Below are positions 8,196 through 16,570 of a DNA stretch of 20,652 nt, in pieces. Within the stretch, counting starts at the first letter, position 1; each line of letters begins with the position of its first letter. Location of the stretch: the NCBI GenBank assembly GCA_035353855.1, contig DAOQAK010000066.1, forward strand, positions 1 to 20,652, in the 5' to 3' direction. A program made the translations under genes and the position numbers. Source of the stretch: Bacteroidales bacterium. GTDB lineage: Bacteria; Bacteroidota; Bacteroidia; Bacteroidales; CG2-30-32-10. The notes below the pieces were generated by a model. The model saw only the letters and a program-made list of their open reading frames with translations, was not told the origin of the DNA and did not search any database.

Positions 8196-9356
8196 ATGAA
8201 AAAAATATTATTTTTTCTTACAGCAATTCTAATCTTCATAAACTTTCAAACATTTTCCCAGTACCTGATAGGTCATCAGGCAATAACGTATATTGATTCT
8301 GCAAGAAGTAACAGAAGCGTTGCAACACATGTTTATTATCCTGCGACATCAGCAGGTGAAACTACTCCTATTGCTTCAGGGCAATTTCCTGTAATTGTAT
8401 TTGGTCATGGGTTTGCTATGACTTACGATGCTTATATGTATTTTAAAGATACAATGACAACACGAGGTTATATTGTTGTTTTTCCTACTACCGAAAGCAG
8501 TTGGACATCACCCAGTCATACCAACTTCGGACTTGATTTTGCATTTCTTGTAAATAAAATGAAGATGGAAGGGAATACACCTGCTTCATTATTCTATGGA
8601 CATATCGCTCCGCAATCAGCAATAATGGGACATTCAATGGGCGGTGGTTCTTCATTTCTCGGATGCCAGAATAATACTGTTCCCACATGCATGGTTACAT
8701 TTGCAGCTGCTACAACAAATCCTTCTTCAATCACAGCAGCTAAATACGTTACTATTCCTGCACTTGTTGTTTCGGGTTCGGCTGATTGTGTTGCAGGGCC
8801 TTCTACCAACCAGCAGCCAATGTATGATAGCCTGGCAAGTAACTGTAAATTTTTTTTAAGTATTACCGGTGGCGGACATTGTTATTTTGGCGATAACAGC
8901 ACAACTTGCAATTTGGGTGAAACAACCTGTTCGCATCCATTATCACGCGAAGCACAGCATGATGTGGTTCTCGATTTTGTGAAATTATATTTAGATTATT
9001 ATTTAAAGAATAATGCGTCTTCATGGAATGTATTCAATGATTCATTAAATGCATCACCAAGGATTACACACCATATTTTATGCACCACTACCGGGATTGA
9101 TGAAATAAAAAATAATTCTGTTTCTATATATCCTAATCCTGCATCAGATGAAATTAATATTTCATTTTTCTCCAATGGAAATACTTTTGTGAAAATATTT
9201 GATATTACAGGCAATGTTATTTTGTCAGAACAAATAAAACCTGCATCGGGTGTAACAATAAAAACTATGGATGTCAAAAAACTTTCGAAAGGAATTTATT
9301 TTATTGAATTATCTTCATCAAATTTCAAAGTATATAAAAAGTTTATTAAAAGCTAA
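8196..9356 (+). CDS. Secreted alpha/beta hydrolase with T9SS type A sorting domain
   Basis: The protein has 386 residues. A signal peptide (about 1-21, FQTFSQ) leads into an alpha/beta-hydrolase domain of the chlorophyllase / PAF-acetylhydrolase / dienelactone-hydrolase type. FPVIVFGHGFAM (oxyanion region) is followed by the nucleophile elbow GHSMGGG with Ser147. The likely acid is Asp197 in VSGSADC and the base His228 in GGGHCYFG, in the order expected for the fold. Several cysteines follow in the extracellular domain. The last 80 or so residues, from SIYPNPASDEI to VYKKFIKS, are a T9SS type A C-terminal sorting domain. The enzyme is therefore exported across the outer membrane and anchored or released. 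It is probably an esterase or lipase; the substrate cannot be read from the sequence. A hairpin terminator follows. Confidence 0.85.
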   Translation: MKKILFFLTAILIFINFQTFSQYLIGHQAITYIDSARSNRSVATHVYYPATSAGETTPIASGQFPVIVFGHGFAMTYDAYMYFKDTMTTRGYIVVFPTTESSWTSPSHTNFGLDFAFLVNKMKMEGNTPASLFYGHIAPQSAIMGHSMGGGSSFLGCQNNTVPTCMVTFAAATTNPSSITAAKYVTIPALVVSGSADCVAGPSTNQQPMYDSLASNCKFFLSITGGGHCYFGDNSTTCNLGETTCSHPLSREAQHDVVLDFVKLYLDYYLKNNASSWNVFNDSLNASPRITHHILCTTTGIDEIKNNSVSIYPNPASDEINISFFSNGNTFVKIFDITGNVILSEQIKPASGVTIKTMDVKKLSKGIYFIELSSSNFKVYKKFIKS

Positions 9357-9382
9357 ACCTGTAGAAATAAATAAATGTTTGT

Positions 9383-9418
9383 AAAAAGCTATTCATATCG
9401 GGCAGCTTTTTTATTTTT
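9383..9418 (+). terminator. Probable terminator after the secreted hydrolase
   Basis: AAAAAGCT (9383-9390) pairs with AGCTTTTT (9404-9411) around a 13-nt loop, and the 3' arm runs into a T-rich tract (9407-9418). The stem is AT-rich and so weaker than the one at 8059. It ends only 14 nt before the next start codon. Confidence 0.55.
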
Positions 9419-9432
9419 ACAAAAAATATTAT

Positions 9433-10380
9433 TTGGAATTTCCCTGGAATCATAAGCGACGCTATAATGCTCTTACGAATTATTTTCAAAATAAATTTGG
9501 TGAGCGAATTCAGAAACTGTCTGTTAATGCAGGTTTTAGTTGTCCGAACCGTGATGGAACAATAAATGTAAATGGTTGTTCTTATTGTAATAACAATGCT
9601 TTTAACCCATCGTACTGTTCACCGGAAAAATCTATTTCACAACAAATAGAAGAAGGAATACAATTTCATACTAACCGCTATCGCAGGGCTGGTAGGTATT
9701 TGGCGTACTTCCAGACTTATTCGAATACATTTGCCGACATCAATATTTTAAAATCAAAGTATGAAGAAGCTTTGCAATGTCCCGATATTATTGGCCTTGT
9801 AATTGGTACACGACCTGATTGTATTGATGACGAAAAACTAGACTATTTAAAAGAGTTATCAGAAAAATATTTTGTTTCTATTGAATATGGCGTGGAATCG
9901 TGTTATAACAAAACTCTTGAAAAAATTAATCGTGGTCATACATTTGAACAATCGGTAAAAGCAATTGAGGAAACTGCAAAAAGAAATTTACATAACGGGA
10001 TTCATTTGGTTTTTGGATTGCCCGGTGAGAGCAGGGAAGAAATGCTTGAAGAAGCAAACATTATTTCGAAACTTCCGGTTACGGTTGTGAAATTTCACCA
10101 GTTGCAAATTATTAAAGATACAGCAATGGTTGATGATTATAAAATGAATCCTGAGAAATATTTTATTTTCAACCTTGATGAATATATTGATTTTATTATT
10201 GATTTCATCGAACGATTAAATCCTGAAATTTTGATTGAACGATTTACAGCCGAAGTCCCGCCGCGTTTTTTAGTAAAAGGTGGTTTCGGTTTATTACGCA
10301 CCGACCAGATTCTACAACGAATTGAAAAAAGAATAGAAGACCGAAATACATGGCAGGGACGATTGTTTAAGCACCAATGA
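9433..10380 (+). CDS. TIGR01212/YhcC-family radical SAM protein
   Basis: This 315-residue cytoplasmic iron-sulfur enzyme matches the YhcC-like (TIGR01212) branch of the radical SAM superfamily. The cluster-binding cysteines are Cys37, Cys49 and Cys52 in SCPNRDGTINVNGCSYC; the long first gap is characteristic of this family, unlike the usual CxxxCxxC. Other family blocks are VIGTRPDC, SIEYGVESCYNKTLEKINRGH, HLVFGLPGE and the C-terminal ERFTAEVPPRFL. The start is TTG at 9433: the frame is open back to 9385 but has no ATG or GTG, and the N-terminus MEFPWNHKRRYNALTNYF begins where family members do. The physiological reaction of the family is not firmly established. It seems to stand alone, with convergent transcription toward the next gene. 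Confidence 0.88.
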   Translation: MEFPWNHKRRYNALTNYFQNKFGERIQKLSVNAGFSCPNRDGTINVNGCSYCNNNAFNPSYCSPEKSISQQIEEGIQFHTNRYRRAGRYLAYFQTYSNTFADINILKSKYEEALQCPDIIGLVIGTRPDCIDDEKLDYLKELSEKYFVSIEYGVESCYNKTLEKINRGHTFEQSVKAIEETAKRNLHNGIHLVFGLPGESREEMLEEANIISKLPVTVVKFHQLQIIKDTAMVDDYKMNPEKYFIFNLDEYIDFIIDFIERLNPEILIERFTAEVPPRFLVKGGFGLLRTDQILQRIEKRIEDRNTWQGRLFKHQ

Positions 10381-10460
10381 TCAAATTCCAAATTTTAAAT
10401 TACTGAATGGCTGAACTGTTCAATTGTTATTTAGCTTCGCTGTCATTCATAGTCATTAGT

Positions 10461-10519
10461 AGTCATCTGTCTTTGGCTGAAAAGTTTATTGAAAAATTGC
10501 AGATAGAAGACGGATGACT
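10461..10519. repeat. 12-bp inverted repeat between convergent genes
   Basis: AGTCATCTGTCT (10461-10472) can pair with AGACGGATGACT (10508-10519), with one G-T pair and a 35-nt loop. It is preceded by a small direct-repeat-like run of 'AGTCAT' units at 10451-10466. It lies in the 172-bp gap between the radical SAM gene (plus) and the barrel gene (minus). It has no T-run on either side, so it is not a standard terminator. It may be a decayed repeat. Confidence 0.35.
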
Positions 10520-10552
10520 TATCTTCCCAATTTTCTATTATCCATTTGCAAT

Positions 10553-11137
10553 TTAAAAAGTATATCCAACACCCAACCCAAACATTGAATTGTAGCGCTT
10601 TTCTGAAAGTATTGGAATCTTATCGTAATTCATAAGTGAATACATTGGTGTGTATCCGGCACGGAAAAATATGCTGTGTTGTTTTTCGTATCGCAAACCG
10701 ACTCGTCCAAGTAACCCAAGATAATGCTGCTTGTCATCATAGGTATCAGTTGAGTCATTATAATTTTTATATACATAAAGATAATTCAGACCTCCGCTTA
10801 TTTCGACCATCAGCGCTCCTCCGCCAAGCATTAAATTTAAAGTTGCGGGAACACCAACTGTCCTTGTTTTTTTGAACGACCAGAAATCAATGCCAAGAGT
10901 ATAGCTTAGTAAATAATTTTCGCGGCATATCAATGTGTGGTCCCAGTTTATAGAGCTGAGTCCAAATAAATTTTTAAAACGAACATTCTCTTCTAAAAAT
11001 AATGTATTGCGCGGACAAATATTTACAGGTTGACAATTCTTTGGACGTGGCTGAGGATAACCATCAAGGGTTTGTTGTGCATCAGAATAAGTGAAGAGTA
11101 AAACGAAAAATAAAATGCTGATAAAATATTTTTTCAT
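10553..11137 (-). CDS. Small outer-membrane beta-barrel protein, function unknown
   Basis: The protein has 194 residues. A signal peptide (about 1-20, ending TYSDA before QQ) is followed by a short Pro/Cys-containing segment (PQPRPKNCQPVNICPRN). The rest is amphipathic beta-strand sequence with Gly- and Tyr-rich turns, ending in a typical barrel C-terminal strand with a final Phe (MFGLGVGYTF). Strands such as VEISGGLNYLYVYKNY and GRVGLRYEKQHSIFFRAGYTPMYS support an 8-strand-sized barrel in the outer membrane. I recognise no specific family. The ATG start at 11137 begins with MKKYFISILFFVLLF and is well placed behind a -7 box at 11157-11164. It is convergent with the radical SAM gene and divergent from the M28 peptidase. 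Confidence 0.7.
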   Translation of the reverse strand: MKKYFISILFFVLLFTYSDAQQTLDGYPQPRPKNCQPVNICPRNTLFLEENVRFKNLFGLSSINWDHTLICRENYLLSYTLGIDFWSFKKTRTVGVPATLNLMLGGGALMVEISGGLNYLYVYKNYNDSTDTYDDKQHYLGLLGRVGLRYEKQHSIFFRAGYTPMYSLMNYDKIPILSEKRYNSMFGLGVGYTF

Positions 11138-11156
11138 ATTCGTAATATTTAGAAAA

Positions 11157-11164
11157 CAAATGTA
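11157..11164 (-). promoter_or_regulatory. Candidate -7 box for the small barrel gene
   Basis: On the minus strand this reads TACATTTG, a full match to TAnnTTTG, 19 nt upstream of the ATG at 11137. No TTTG is seen at the expected -33 distance. Confidence 0.4.
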
Positions 11165-11278
11165 AATGATTTTCTTTGTTTTTTAGTAATGCTACAAAAA
11201 TTATAACTTTTTAATAAATAAAAATATGTAAAATTCGTCCATACAATGCGACAGTTAGTCTATTTATGGTGTTTTTAC

Positions 11279-11309
11279 TTGCAATTTGAAATCATGAAAT
11301 ATAAATTTG
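11279..11309 (+). promoter_or_regulatory. Bacteroidota promoter for the M28 peptidase
   Basis: TTG at 11279-11281 and TAAATTTG at 11302-11309 are 20 bp apart. Transcription would begin near 11316, about 20 nt before the TTG start codon at 11336 and close to an in-frame stop at 11318. This supports that non-ATG start. Confidence 0.55.
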
Positions 11310-11335
11310 TTGTTCTCATTTAAATATTTTTTACC

Positions 11336-12499
11336 TTGAAAAATAAATTTATCATTCTGCTTTTTACGATAAATTATTTTTGTTGTAATGTGCATTCGCA
11401 AACCTTGAATCCTTTTTATTATTCTGTTGCAAATAATGTTTCGTACGATACCATTTTAAAAAATCTTCAGGAATTTCAATCATTAGGTGTAAAACAAACA
11501 GGAACAACTGCGTTGAACAATACCCGAAACTGGATAGTTAATAAATATTCGCAATATAGTTATACAAATATTCTTAGCGATATATATACATCCGGTAGCA
11601 ACCAGCTTTATAATGTTGTTTTAACAAAAACCGGAATACTCTATCCGAATAAATATGTAATTGTTTGTGGTCATTATGATACAAGAACAGGGACAGGGAC
11701 TAACGATAATGGAAGCGGAATTGCTATAATCCTTGAAATAGCAAGACTTATAAAAAATATTAACACGGAATATTCGGTTCGCTTTATTAATTTTAGTGGA
11801 GAAGAAGATGGTTTTCTTGGAAGTGAACATTATGTAAGTGATATTGTAAGCCCGGAAAATATGGATATTCGGCTTGTATTCAATATTGACGAAGTAGGTG
11901 GTGTTGCCGGTCAAACGAATAATAAAATAAAATGCGAAAGCGACCAGTCAAGCCCTTCATCAAATAATGCTTCTTCTGCTGCATTTACCGATACGCTTGC
12001 AAATTTAACGATATTATATTCTTCGCTTACAACTGAAATAACCAATGCTTATGGCAGCGACTATATGCCTTTCCAAAGTAATGGTGAAATAATTACAGGC
12101 TATTTTGAATATAATGAATCGAGTTATGTTCACACTTCAAATGATAATTTAAGTCATCTCGATCCCAGTTATGTTTCAGAAATTGCAAAGGCGGCAACTG
12201 CTGCAACATTATATTTCGCTATGGCATATGAAGGGAATGTATCAATTGCGGAAAATGAAACGATGAAAACCACTGTCTTTCCTAATCCTTTCAGTGATAA
12301 TATATTTGTGAAGAACAGTGATAATGAAAAAAGTTTTTTTACAATTTATAATTTATTTGGTGAAAAGATTTTTGAAAAGGATTTTTCAGGAAATGAAAAT
12401 ATTTGCCTGGATGAAATTCCTGCTGCATCATATTTTTACCGCATCATAAAGCCTTCAGGGAAAATTATAAAATCAGGGATACTTGTAAAAGAAAAGTAA
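11336..12499 (+). CDS. Secreted M28-family zinc aminopeptidase with T9SS sorting domain
   Basis: The protein has 387 residues. A signal peptide (about 1-21, ending NVHSQ) is followed by a co-catalytic di-zinc M28 peptidase domain. All five metal ligands can be seen: His113 in GHYDT, Asp124 in TNDNGSG, Glu157 in GEEDGFLGS, Asp185 in NIDEVGG and His266 in YVHTSNDN. Glu156 is the general base. Residues from about 313 to the end (TTVFPNPFSDNI to SGILVKEK) are a T9SS type A sorting domain, so the enzyme acts outside the cell, probably trimming amino-terminal residues from peptides. The start is TTG at 11336: an in-frame stop lies at 11318-11320 and no ATG precedes the signal peptide. Its 3' end is 4 nt from the convergent glycosyltransferase stop. 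Peptide uptake by the POT transporter would be complementary, but any link is inference. Confidence 0.88.
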   Translation: MKNKFIILLFTINYFCCNVHSQTLNPFYYSVANNVSYDTILKNLQEFQSLGVKQTGTTALNNTRNWIVNKYSQYSYTNILSDIYTSGSNQLYNVVLTKTGILYPNKYVIVCGHYDTRTGTGTNDNGSGIAIILEIARLIKNINTEYSVRFINFSGEEDGFLGSEHYVSDIVSPENMDIRLVFNIDEVGGVAGQTNNKIKCESDQSSPSSNNASSAAFTDTLANLTILYSSLTTEITNAYGSDYMPFQSNGEIITGYFEYNESSYVHTSNDNLSHLDPSYVSEIAKAATAATLYFAMAYEGNVSIAENETMKTTVFPNPFSDNIFVKNSDNEKSFFTIYNLFGEKIFEKDFSGNENICLDEIPAASYFYRIIKPSGKIIKSGILVKEK

Positions 12500-12503
12500 A
12501 AAA

Positions 12504-13628
12504 TTATTCCAAAGCCTTTTCAATACAATTCCAAAGTTTATCGGCTGATTTTTGCCAGCTGAAATTTTCGCGCTGGATGCATCCTTTAGCGATGAGTTCA
12601 TCTCTCAGGTTTTTGTTGAGCGCAATTTTTTCCATGGCTTCGGCAATGGATTCGGGTGAGAATGGATCTACGAAAAGTGCTGCATTGCCTGCTATTTCAG
12701 GCATTGATGTATTATTTGATGTGATGAGCGGTGTTTCGCAATTAAAAGCTTCAAGAATAGGAATCCCGAACCCTTCGAAAATAGATACATAGGTCATGGC
12801 AATTGCCGAGCTGATTATTTTATTCAGCTCCACTGAATCAACTCTTCCGGTAAAGGTAACTTCATGACGGTATAGCATGTTTTCGTATACACGATTTATT
12901 TCTTCTGTCCACCACCGCTTTTCACCAACAATAAGCAAACGGATATCGCTGTTGTTATTGACTTTGAAAATATCGAATGCTTTAAAAAGATTGGTTAGAT
13001 TTTTTCGCGGATGCAGCGAACCAACAAAAACAAAATATGGATGATCGCCGGAATATTTCCAAAGCGTGTTATCTTTTTGTAATGGTCCTATAGGTTTATA
13101 TTTTTCGTTACACCCGTTGTATACGACATCAATTTTTTCAGGATTTACCTTGTATTTTTTTACAATGTCGTTTTTCGAAAATTCCGAAACCGTTGCCAGT
13201 CTTGTTGATTTTCTTGCAAAGCGCGGAAAATAATACCTGTAATATTGACGATACCAGAAAGGCAGGTTTTGCGGGTAATGTTCAAAATTCAAGTCATGGA
13301 TGACATTTACTGTTTTTACTTTTGTATGTAAAGGCATCCATCCATCAGTAGAAAGATATAAATCAGCTTTATAACTTCGTAATAAAAATGGAAATAATTC
13401 ATTAAAGCGGATATGCCATAAAATAGGGTGGCGTGAAGGAGGATATAAAATAATAGGTGTTATATTATCCGAAAAAATAAATTGGTGATCAAAAGGTCTG
13501 TCGAAAACAAAAATAAATTCGTGTTCGGGATGCTGGGTAGTAATTCGTTTTAATGTTTCATAACTGAACCATCCCAGCCCTTCCAGTTTGTTTTTAATTA
13601 AACATTGTGTGTTAACAACAACCTTCAT
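12504..13628 (-). CDS. GT4-family glycosyltransferase (GT-B fold)
   Basis: This is a 374-residue retaining glycosyltransferase of CAZy family 4. The N-terminal half holds the acceptor-side Rossmann domain (VNVIHDLNFEHYP, LATVSEFSKNDIVKKYKVNPEKIDVVYNG). The C-terminal half holds the nucleotide-sugar domain, with FVGSLHPRKNLTNLFKAF and the EX7E motif EGFGIPILE (Glu285 and Glu293). It then continues through SNNTSMPEIAGNAALFVDP. The protein resembles mannosyl- and other hexosyltransferases of surface polysaccharide loci; the sugar cannot be assigned. It has no signal peptide or membrane helices, so it acts at the cytoplasmic face. It is transcribed divergently from wzx with its own full promoter. 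It is the only glycosyltransferase in the cluster visible here. Confidence 0.88.
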   Translation of the reverse strand: MKVVVNTQCLIKNKLEGLGWFSYETLKRITTQHPEHEFIFVFDRPFDHQFIFSDNITPIILYPPSRHPILWHIRFNELFPFLLRSYKADLYLSTDGWMPLHTKVKTVNVIHDLNFEHYPQNLPFWYRQYYRYYFPRFARKSTRLATVSEFSKNDIVKKYKVNPEKIDVVYNGCNEKYKPIGPLQKDNTLWKYSGDHPYFVFVGSLHPRKNLTNLFKAFDIFKVNNNSDIRLLIVGEKRWWTEEINRVYENMLYRHEVTFTGRVDSVELNKIISSAIAMTYVSIFEGFGIPILEAFNCETPLITSNNTSMPEIAGNAALFVDPFSPESIAEAMEKIALNKNLRDELIAKGCIQRENFSWQKSADKLWNCIEKALE

Positions 13629-13653
13629 AATAAAAATATGCCCATTATGGTGT

Positions 13654-13685
13654 CAAAAGTATATTTTTACAATGGATTACCCAAA
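13654..13685 (-). promoter_or_regulatory. Bacteroidota promoter for the glycosyltransferase
   Basis: On the minus strand, TTTG (plus-strand CAAA at 13682-13685) is followed after 20 bp by TACTTTTG (13654-13661), a full consensus match. The transcript would start near 13647, about 19 nt before the ATG at 13628. Confidence 0.6.
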
Positions 13686-13715
13686 TAACTATTAGTAAAA
13701 AATGAAAAGCTTTCA

Positions 13716-13723
13716 TAAATTTG
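13716..13723 (+). promoter_or_regulatory. Candidate -7 box for the Wzx-like flippase
   Basis: TAAATTTG matches TAnnTTTG and lies 17 nt before the ATG at 13741. The -33 position has no clear TTTG. It lies back to back with the minus-strand promoter of the glycosyltransferase in a 112-bp divergent gap. Confidence 0.4.
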
Positions 13724-13740
13724 CACGATTTTAAAATGGG

Positions 13741-15252
13741 ATGCTAAAAAAATTTCTCAAGAATATCACCCTGGTTCTTTTTCTGAACCTCCTAATTAAA
13801 CCCTTCTGGATATTGGGTATAGACAGGGCTGTACAGAATAGGGTAGGGGTAGAAGATTACGGATTTTATTATGCTATTTTCAGTTTTTCGTTCCTGCTGA
13901 ACATATTGCTCGATTTCGGAATAACTAATTTTAATAATAAAAATATCGCGCAAAATAATCATTTATTGCGCAAGCATCTTTCGAGTATAATCGTATTGAA
14001 ATTAATTCTTGGTGGAATATATCTTGTGATAAGCTTGATATGTGCTTTCATTATTCGTTACGATTATACACAGATAATGCTACTGATAGTGTTAGCCTTC
14101 AACCAGTTTTTAATATCTTTTGTTTTGTATTTGCGCTCTAATCTTTCGGGCTTGCATTTATTTAAGATCGATAGTTTTATTTCTGTACTTGATAGATCGA
14201 TCATGATCATTGTATGTGCATTCTTGCTTTGGGGTATGCCCGGTACGTATGAATTCACGATACGCACTTATACATTTGCTCAATTATTTGCTTATTTCTG
14301 TACAGCCGTGATTACATTAATTATTGTTTTCAGAAAAGCCAAATCGAAATTTTTGAAATTGAACTGGAGCCTTCCATTTTCTTTAATGATCATTAAAAAA
14401 AGTTTTCCTTTTGCCGTACTGGTTTTACTTATGACTTTTTATAACCGGATCGATACGGTAATGATGGAGCGTATGTTGCCCGATGCTTCAGTTGCAGGTG
14501 TTGGAATGCACAGCGGTGAAGCACAATCGGGAATATATGCATCGGCATATAGGTTGCTTGATGCAACAAACATGATAGCATATCTTTTTTCCATTTTATT
14601 ACTTCCGCTTTTTGCAAAAATGATAAAGCATAAGGAGCCGGTTGTAGATTTGGTCAAACTTTCTTTTTCGTTGTTATTTGTTGGATCAATCATTGTCTCA
14701 TTAACCTCATTATTCTTCAGTGATGATATAATGAAATTATTATATCCTTTAAATCTCAGTAACGAGAGTATTTCCCAATATAATTTACGAATGGAAGAAT
14801 CGTCAAGGGTATTCGGGTTATTGATGGGTTGCTTTGTCCCCATATCTTCAACATATGTATTTGGTACTTTATTAACAGCAAATGGTAATTTGAAACAACT
14901 GAATATTATGGCCGCAAGTGGAATGTTGCTCAATATTGTTCTTAATATTTTTCTTATTCCGCGTTTATATGCTACCGGTTCGGCTTTTGCAAGTTTTTCC
15001 ACACAGCTTATTACATCAGCAGTACAGGTTGTTCTGGCACAAAGGATATTCCGGTTCCGGATTAATGTAAAGTATCTGGTTTCCTTGGTAATATTTGTTC
15101 TCGGCGTTTTAATGGCTGGATATATTTCACGGCAACTCCATTTTTACTGGATTACCCAAATGATGATTATGGTTATAATAAGTTTTGTTTTAGCAATTGC
15201 CCTCAGGATCATAAGTTTCAGGAAAATGATTTCCATTATTAGAGATGAATAA
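13741..15252 (+). CDS. Wzx-like polysaccharide flippase (MOP superfamily)
   Basis: This 503-residue integral inner-membrane protein has about 12-14 hydrophobic helices spread along its length. This is the pattern of the polysaccharide biosynthesis / MATE-like MOP superfamily. It would flip undecaprenyl-linked oligosaccharide units to the periplasmic face. Family-like features are the N-terminal helix with VQNRVGVEDYGFYYAIFSFSFLLNILLDFGI and the mid-protein block FPFAVLVLLMTFYNRIDTVMMERML, followed by SGIYASAYRLLDATNM. The C-terminal half holds TYVFGTLLTANGNLKQLNIMAASGMLLNIVLNIFLIPR. Sequence identity within this family is low, so substrate cannot be predicted. It is followed 67 nt later by the first Wzz-like gene. 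That gene has its own -7 box, so the genes may be co-transcribed or only neighbours. Confidence 0.85.
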   Translation: MLKKFLKNITLVLFLNLLIKPFWILGIDRAVQNRVGVEDYGFYYAIFSFSFLLNILLDFGITNFNNKNIAQNNHLLRKHLSSIIVLKLILGGIYLVISLICAFIIRYDYTQIMLLIVLAFNQFLISFVLYLRSNLSGLHLFKIDSFISVLDRSIMIIVCAFLLWGMPGTYEFTIRTYTFAQLFAYFCTAVITLIIVFRKAKSKFLKLNWSLPFSLMIIKKSFPFAVLVLLMTFYNRIDTVMMERMLPDASVAGVGMHSGEAQSGIYASAYRLLDATNMIAYLFSILLLPLFAKMIKHKEPVVDLVKLSFSLLFVGSIIVSLTSLFFSDDIMKLLYPLNLSNESISQYNLRMEESSRVFGLLMGCFVPISSTYVFGTLLTANGNLKQLNIMAASGMLLNIVLNIFLIPRLYATGSAFASFSTQLITSAVQVVLAQRIFRFRINVKYLVSLVIFVLGVLMAGYISRQLHFYWITQMMIMVIISFVLAIALRIISFRKMISIIRDE

Positions 15253-15255
15253 TCA

Positions 15256-15289
15256 TTTGTTTTTTGAAATGTTTTTTTTTATACATTTG
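15256..15289 (+). promoter_or_regulatory. Candidate promoter for the wzz-wzz-wzy genes
   Basis: TACATTTG at 15282-15289 is a full -7 match. A TTTG at 15256-15259 lies 22 bp upstream, slightly beyond the usual 19-21 bp. The transcript would start near 15296, 24 nt before the ATG at 15320. Confidence 0.4.
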
Positions 15290-15319
15290 TTTTCTTAAAA
15301 ATTATTTAAAATATTTTTC

Positions 15320-16345
15320 ATGAATAGTAATCAAGAAAGTAATATTTTTGACTCAACGAGTTTTTTGGCCTTTCTTGGAAAGTGGAAAAAAATCCTTTTA
15401 ATTGTTAGTGGGATAGCTGTATTATCTGGAATTATATTCACCTCGCCTTTTTTTATTACACCTAAATACAAGGCAACAGTCATTATGTTCCCGACTTCAA
15501 CAAATTCTATTTCGAAAGCGTTAATGTCGGATAATTATGGAGGGAAACAGGATATTCTCGAATTTGGTGCTGAAGAGCAGGCTGAACAATTATTGCAAAT
15601 ATTGAACTCCAATAAAATAAGGGCACGTGTTATTCAGAAATATAATCTGCTTGAACATTATGATATAAACCCTGAGTCCAGATTTAAAAATACACTTCTT
15701 TATAAAGAATACGAAAATAATATTACGTTCAGGCGTACTGAATTCATGGCGGTTGAAATTGAAGTCCTTGACAAAGACCCACAAATGGCCGCTGATATTG
15801 CTAATGATATTGCAGCGCTTCTCGATTCAACAAAAAATGCAATGCAAAAAGAAAGAGCAATTAAAGGATTTCAAATTGTAGAAGCAGAATATAAAAAGAT
15901 AAAGACTGAAGTTGAGGAAATGGAAGACTCGCTTACACAGCTTCGCAAACTAGGGGTTAATGATTATGAAACACAGGCAGAAGCATACAATACTCAACTT
16001 GCAATTGCTCTTGCGCAAAATAATATGTCGGGAGCTAAAAAACTTGAAGAGAAAATAAAAACAATTTCTGAATATGGTGGCGCTTATGTTTCATTACGCG
16101 ATGCTCTTGAAAACGACAAGAAGCATTTAAGCGATTTGAAAACAAAATATGAAGAAGCTAAAGTTGATGCACAAGAAGAGTTGCCCTGTAAATTCATTGT
16201 AAACTCAGCATTTAAAGCCGAGAAAAAATCATATCCTGTAAGATGGCTTATTGTGCTGGTTTCAACATTATCAGCATTTCTACTTGCAGTACTTGTTCTT
16301 ATAATTATTGATAACATTAAACGACATAAGTTCACATTTACTTGA
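15320..16345 (+). CDS. Wzz-like chain-length / polysaccharide co-polymerase protein, first copy
   Basis: The protein has 341 residues with the Wzz layout: a short cytoplasmic N-terminus, TM1 at about 23-45, a large periplasmic domain rich in coiled coil (about 165-285), and TM2 at about 309-330. KYKATVIMFP follows TM1, and KKSYPVRW precedes TM2, the usual Pro-rich Wzz C-terminal motif. There is no kinase domain, so it is not a Wzc-type BY-kinase. It would set the chain length of the polymer made by the downstream Wzy-like protein. The reading frame ends at a single TGA (16343-16345) and then stays open in the same frame into the second copy. The cytoplasmic tail after TM2 is very short (DNIKRHKFTFT). 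The natural gene may be longer, with this TGA a nonsense mutation or sequence error. Confidence 0.85.
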   Translation: MNSNQESNIFDSTSFLAFLGKWKKILLIVSGIAVLSGIIFTSPFFITPKYKATVIMFPTSTNSISKALMSDNYGGKQDILEFGAEEQAEQLLQILNSNKIRARVIQKYNLLEHYDINPESRFKNTLLYKEYENNITFRRTEFMAVEIEVLDKDPQMAADIANDIAALLDSTKNAMQKERAIKGFQIVEAEYKKIKTEVEEMEDSLTQLRKLGVNDYETQAEAYNTQLAIALAQNNMSGAKKLEEKIKTISEYGGAYVSLRDALENDKKHLSDLKTKYEEAKVDAQEELPCKFIVNSAFKAEKKSYPVRWLIVLVSTLSAFLLAVLVLIIIDNIKRHKFTFT

Positions 16346-16570
16346 ACATCTGTCGAACCTCGGGAAGTTTCAGGAAAACAGGAACAAAAGCAAAATGATT
16401 CCTTTGTTGCAGACAAAACTGAAAAACCTGAAACCAGTGGGGGAGAAATAAATAAAACTATTAATCCCGGGAGGGAAAGGGTAGATTATGCCAGTAATTT
16501 GAAGAAAATTAAATTGCCTGGATTTAAACTATCTGTAAATGATAATTTACATAAAGAAATAGAATTTAAT
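16346..16570 (+). other. In-frame open linker between the two Wzz genes
   Basis: After the TGA of the first Wzz gene, 75 codons remain open in the same frame up to the ATG of the second. The conceptual peptide is hydrophilic and rich in Glu/Lys/Gln (TSVEPREVSGKQEQKQND, then DKTEKPETSGGEINKT). The DNA is richer in G and C than the other gaps here and favours GNN/ANN codons, as the surrounding genes do. It would lie in the cytoplasm between TM2 of the first Wzz unit and TM1 of the second. I infer former or actual coding sequence. An in-frame TTG at 16499 is an alternative start for the second gene. Confidence 0.55.

Noticed and set aside
14439..15002. 187-codon open frame on the minus strand inside the Wzx-like gene
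   Set aside because: It lies wholly within a gene with clear membrane-transporter sequence, and its conceptual peptide shows no family features.
16343..16345. UGA recoded as an amino acid in this genome
   Set aside because: TGA serves as a normal final stop in several genes here (for example 5908-5910 and 10378-10380), and no other gene contains an internal TGA.
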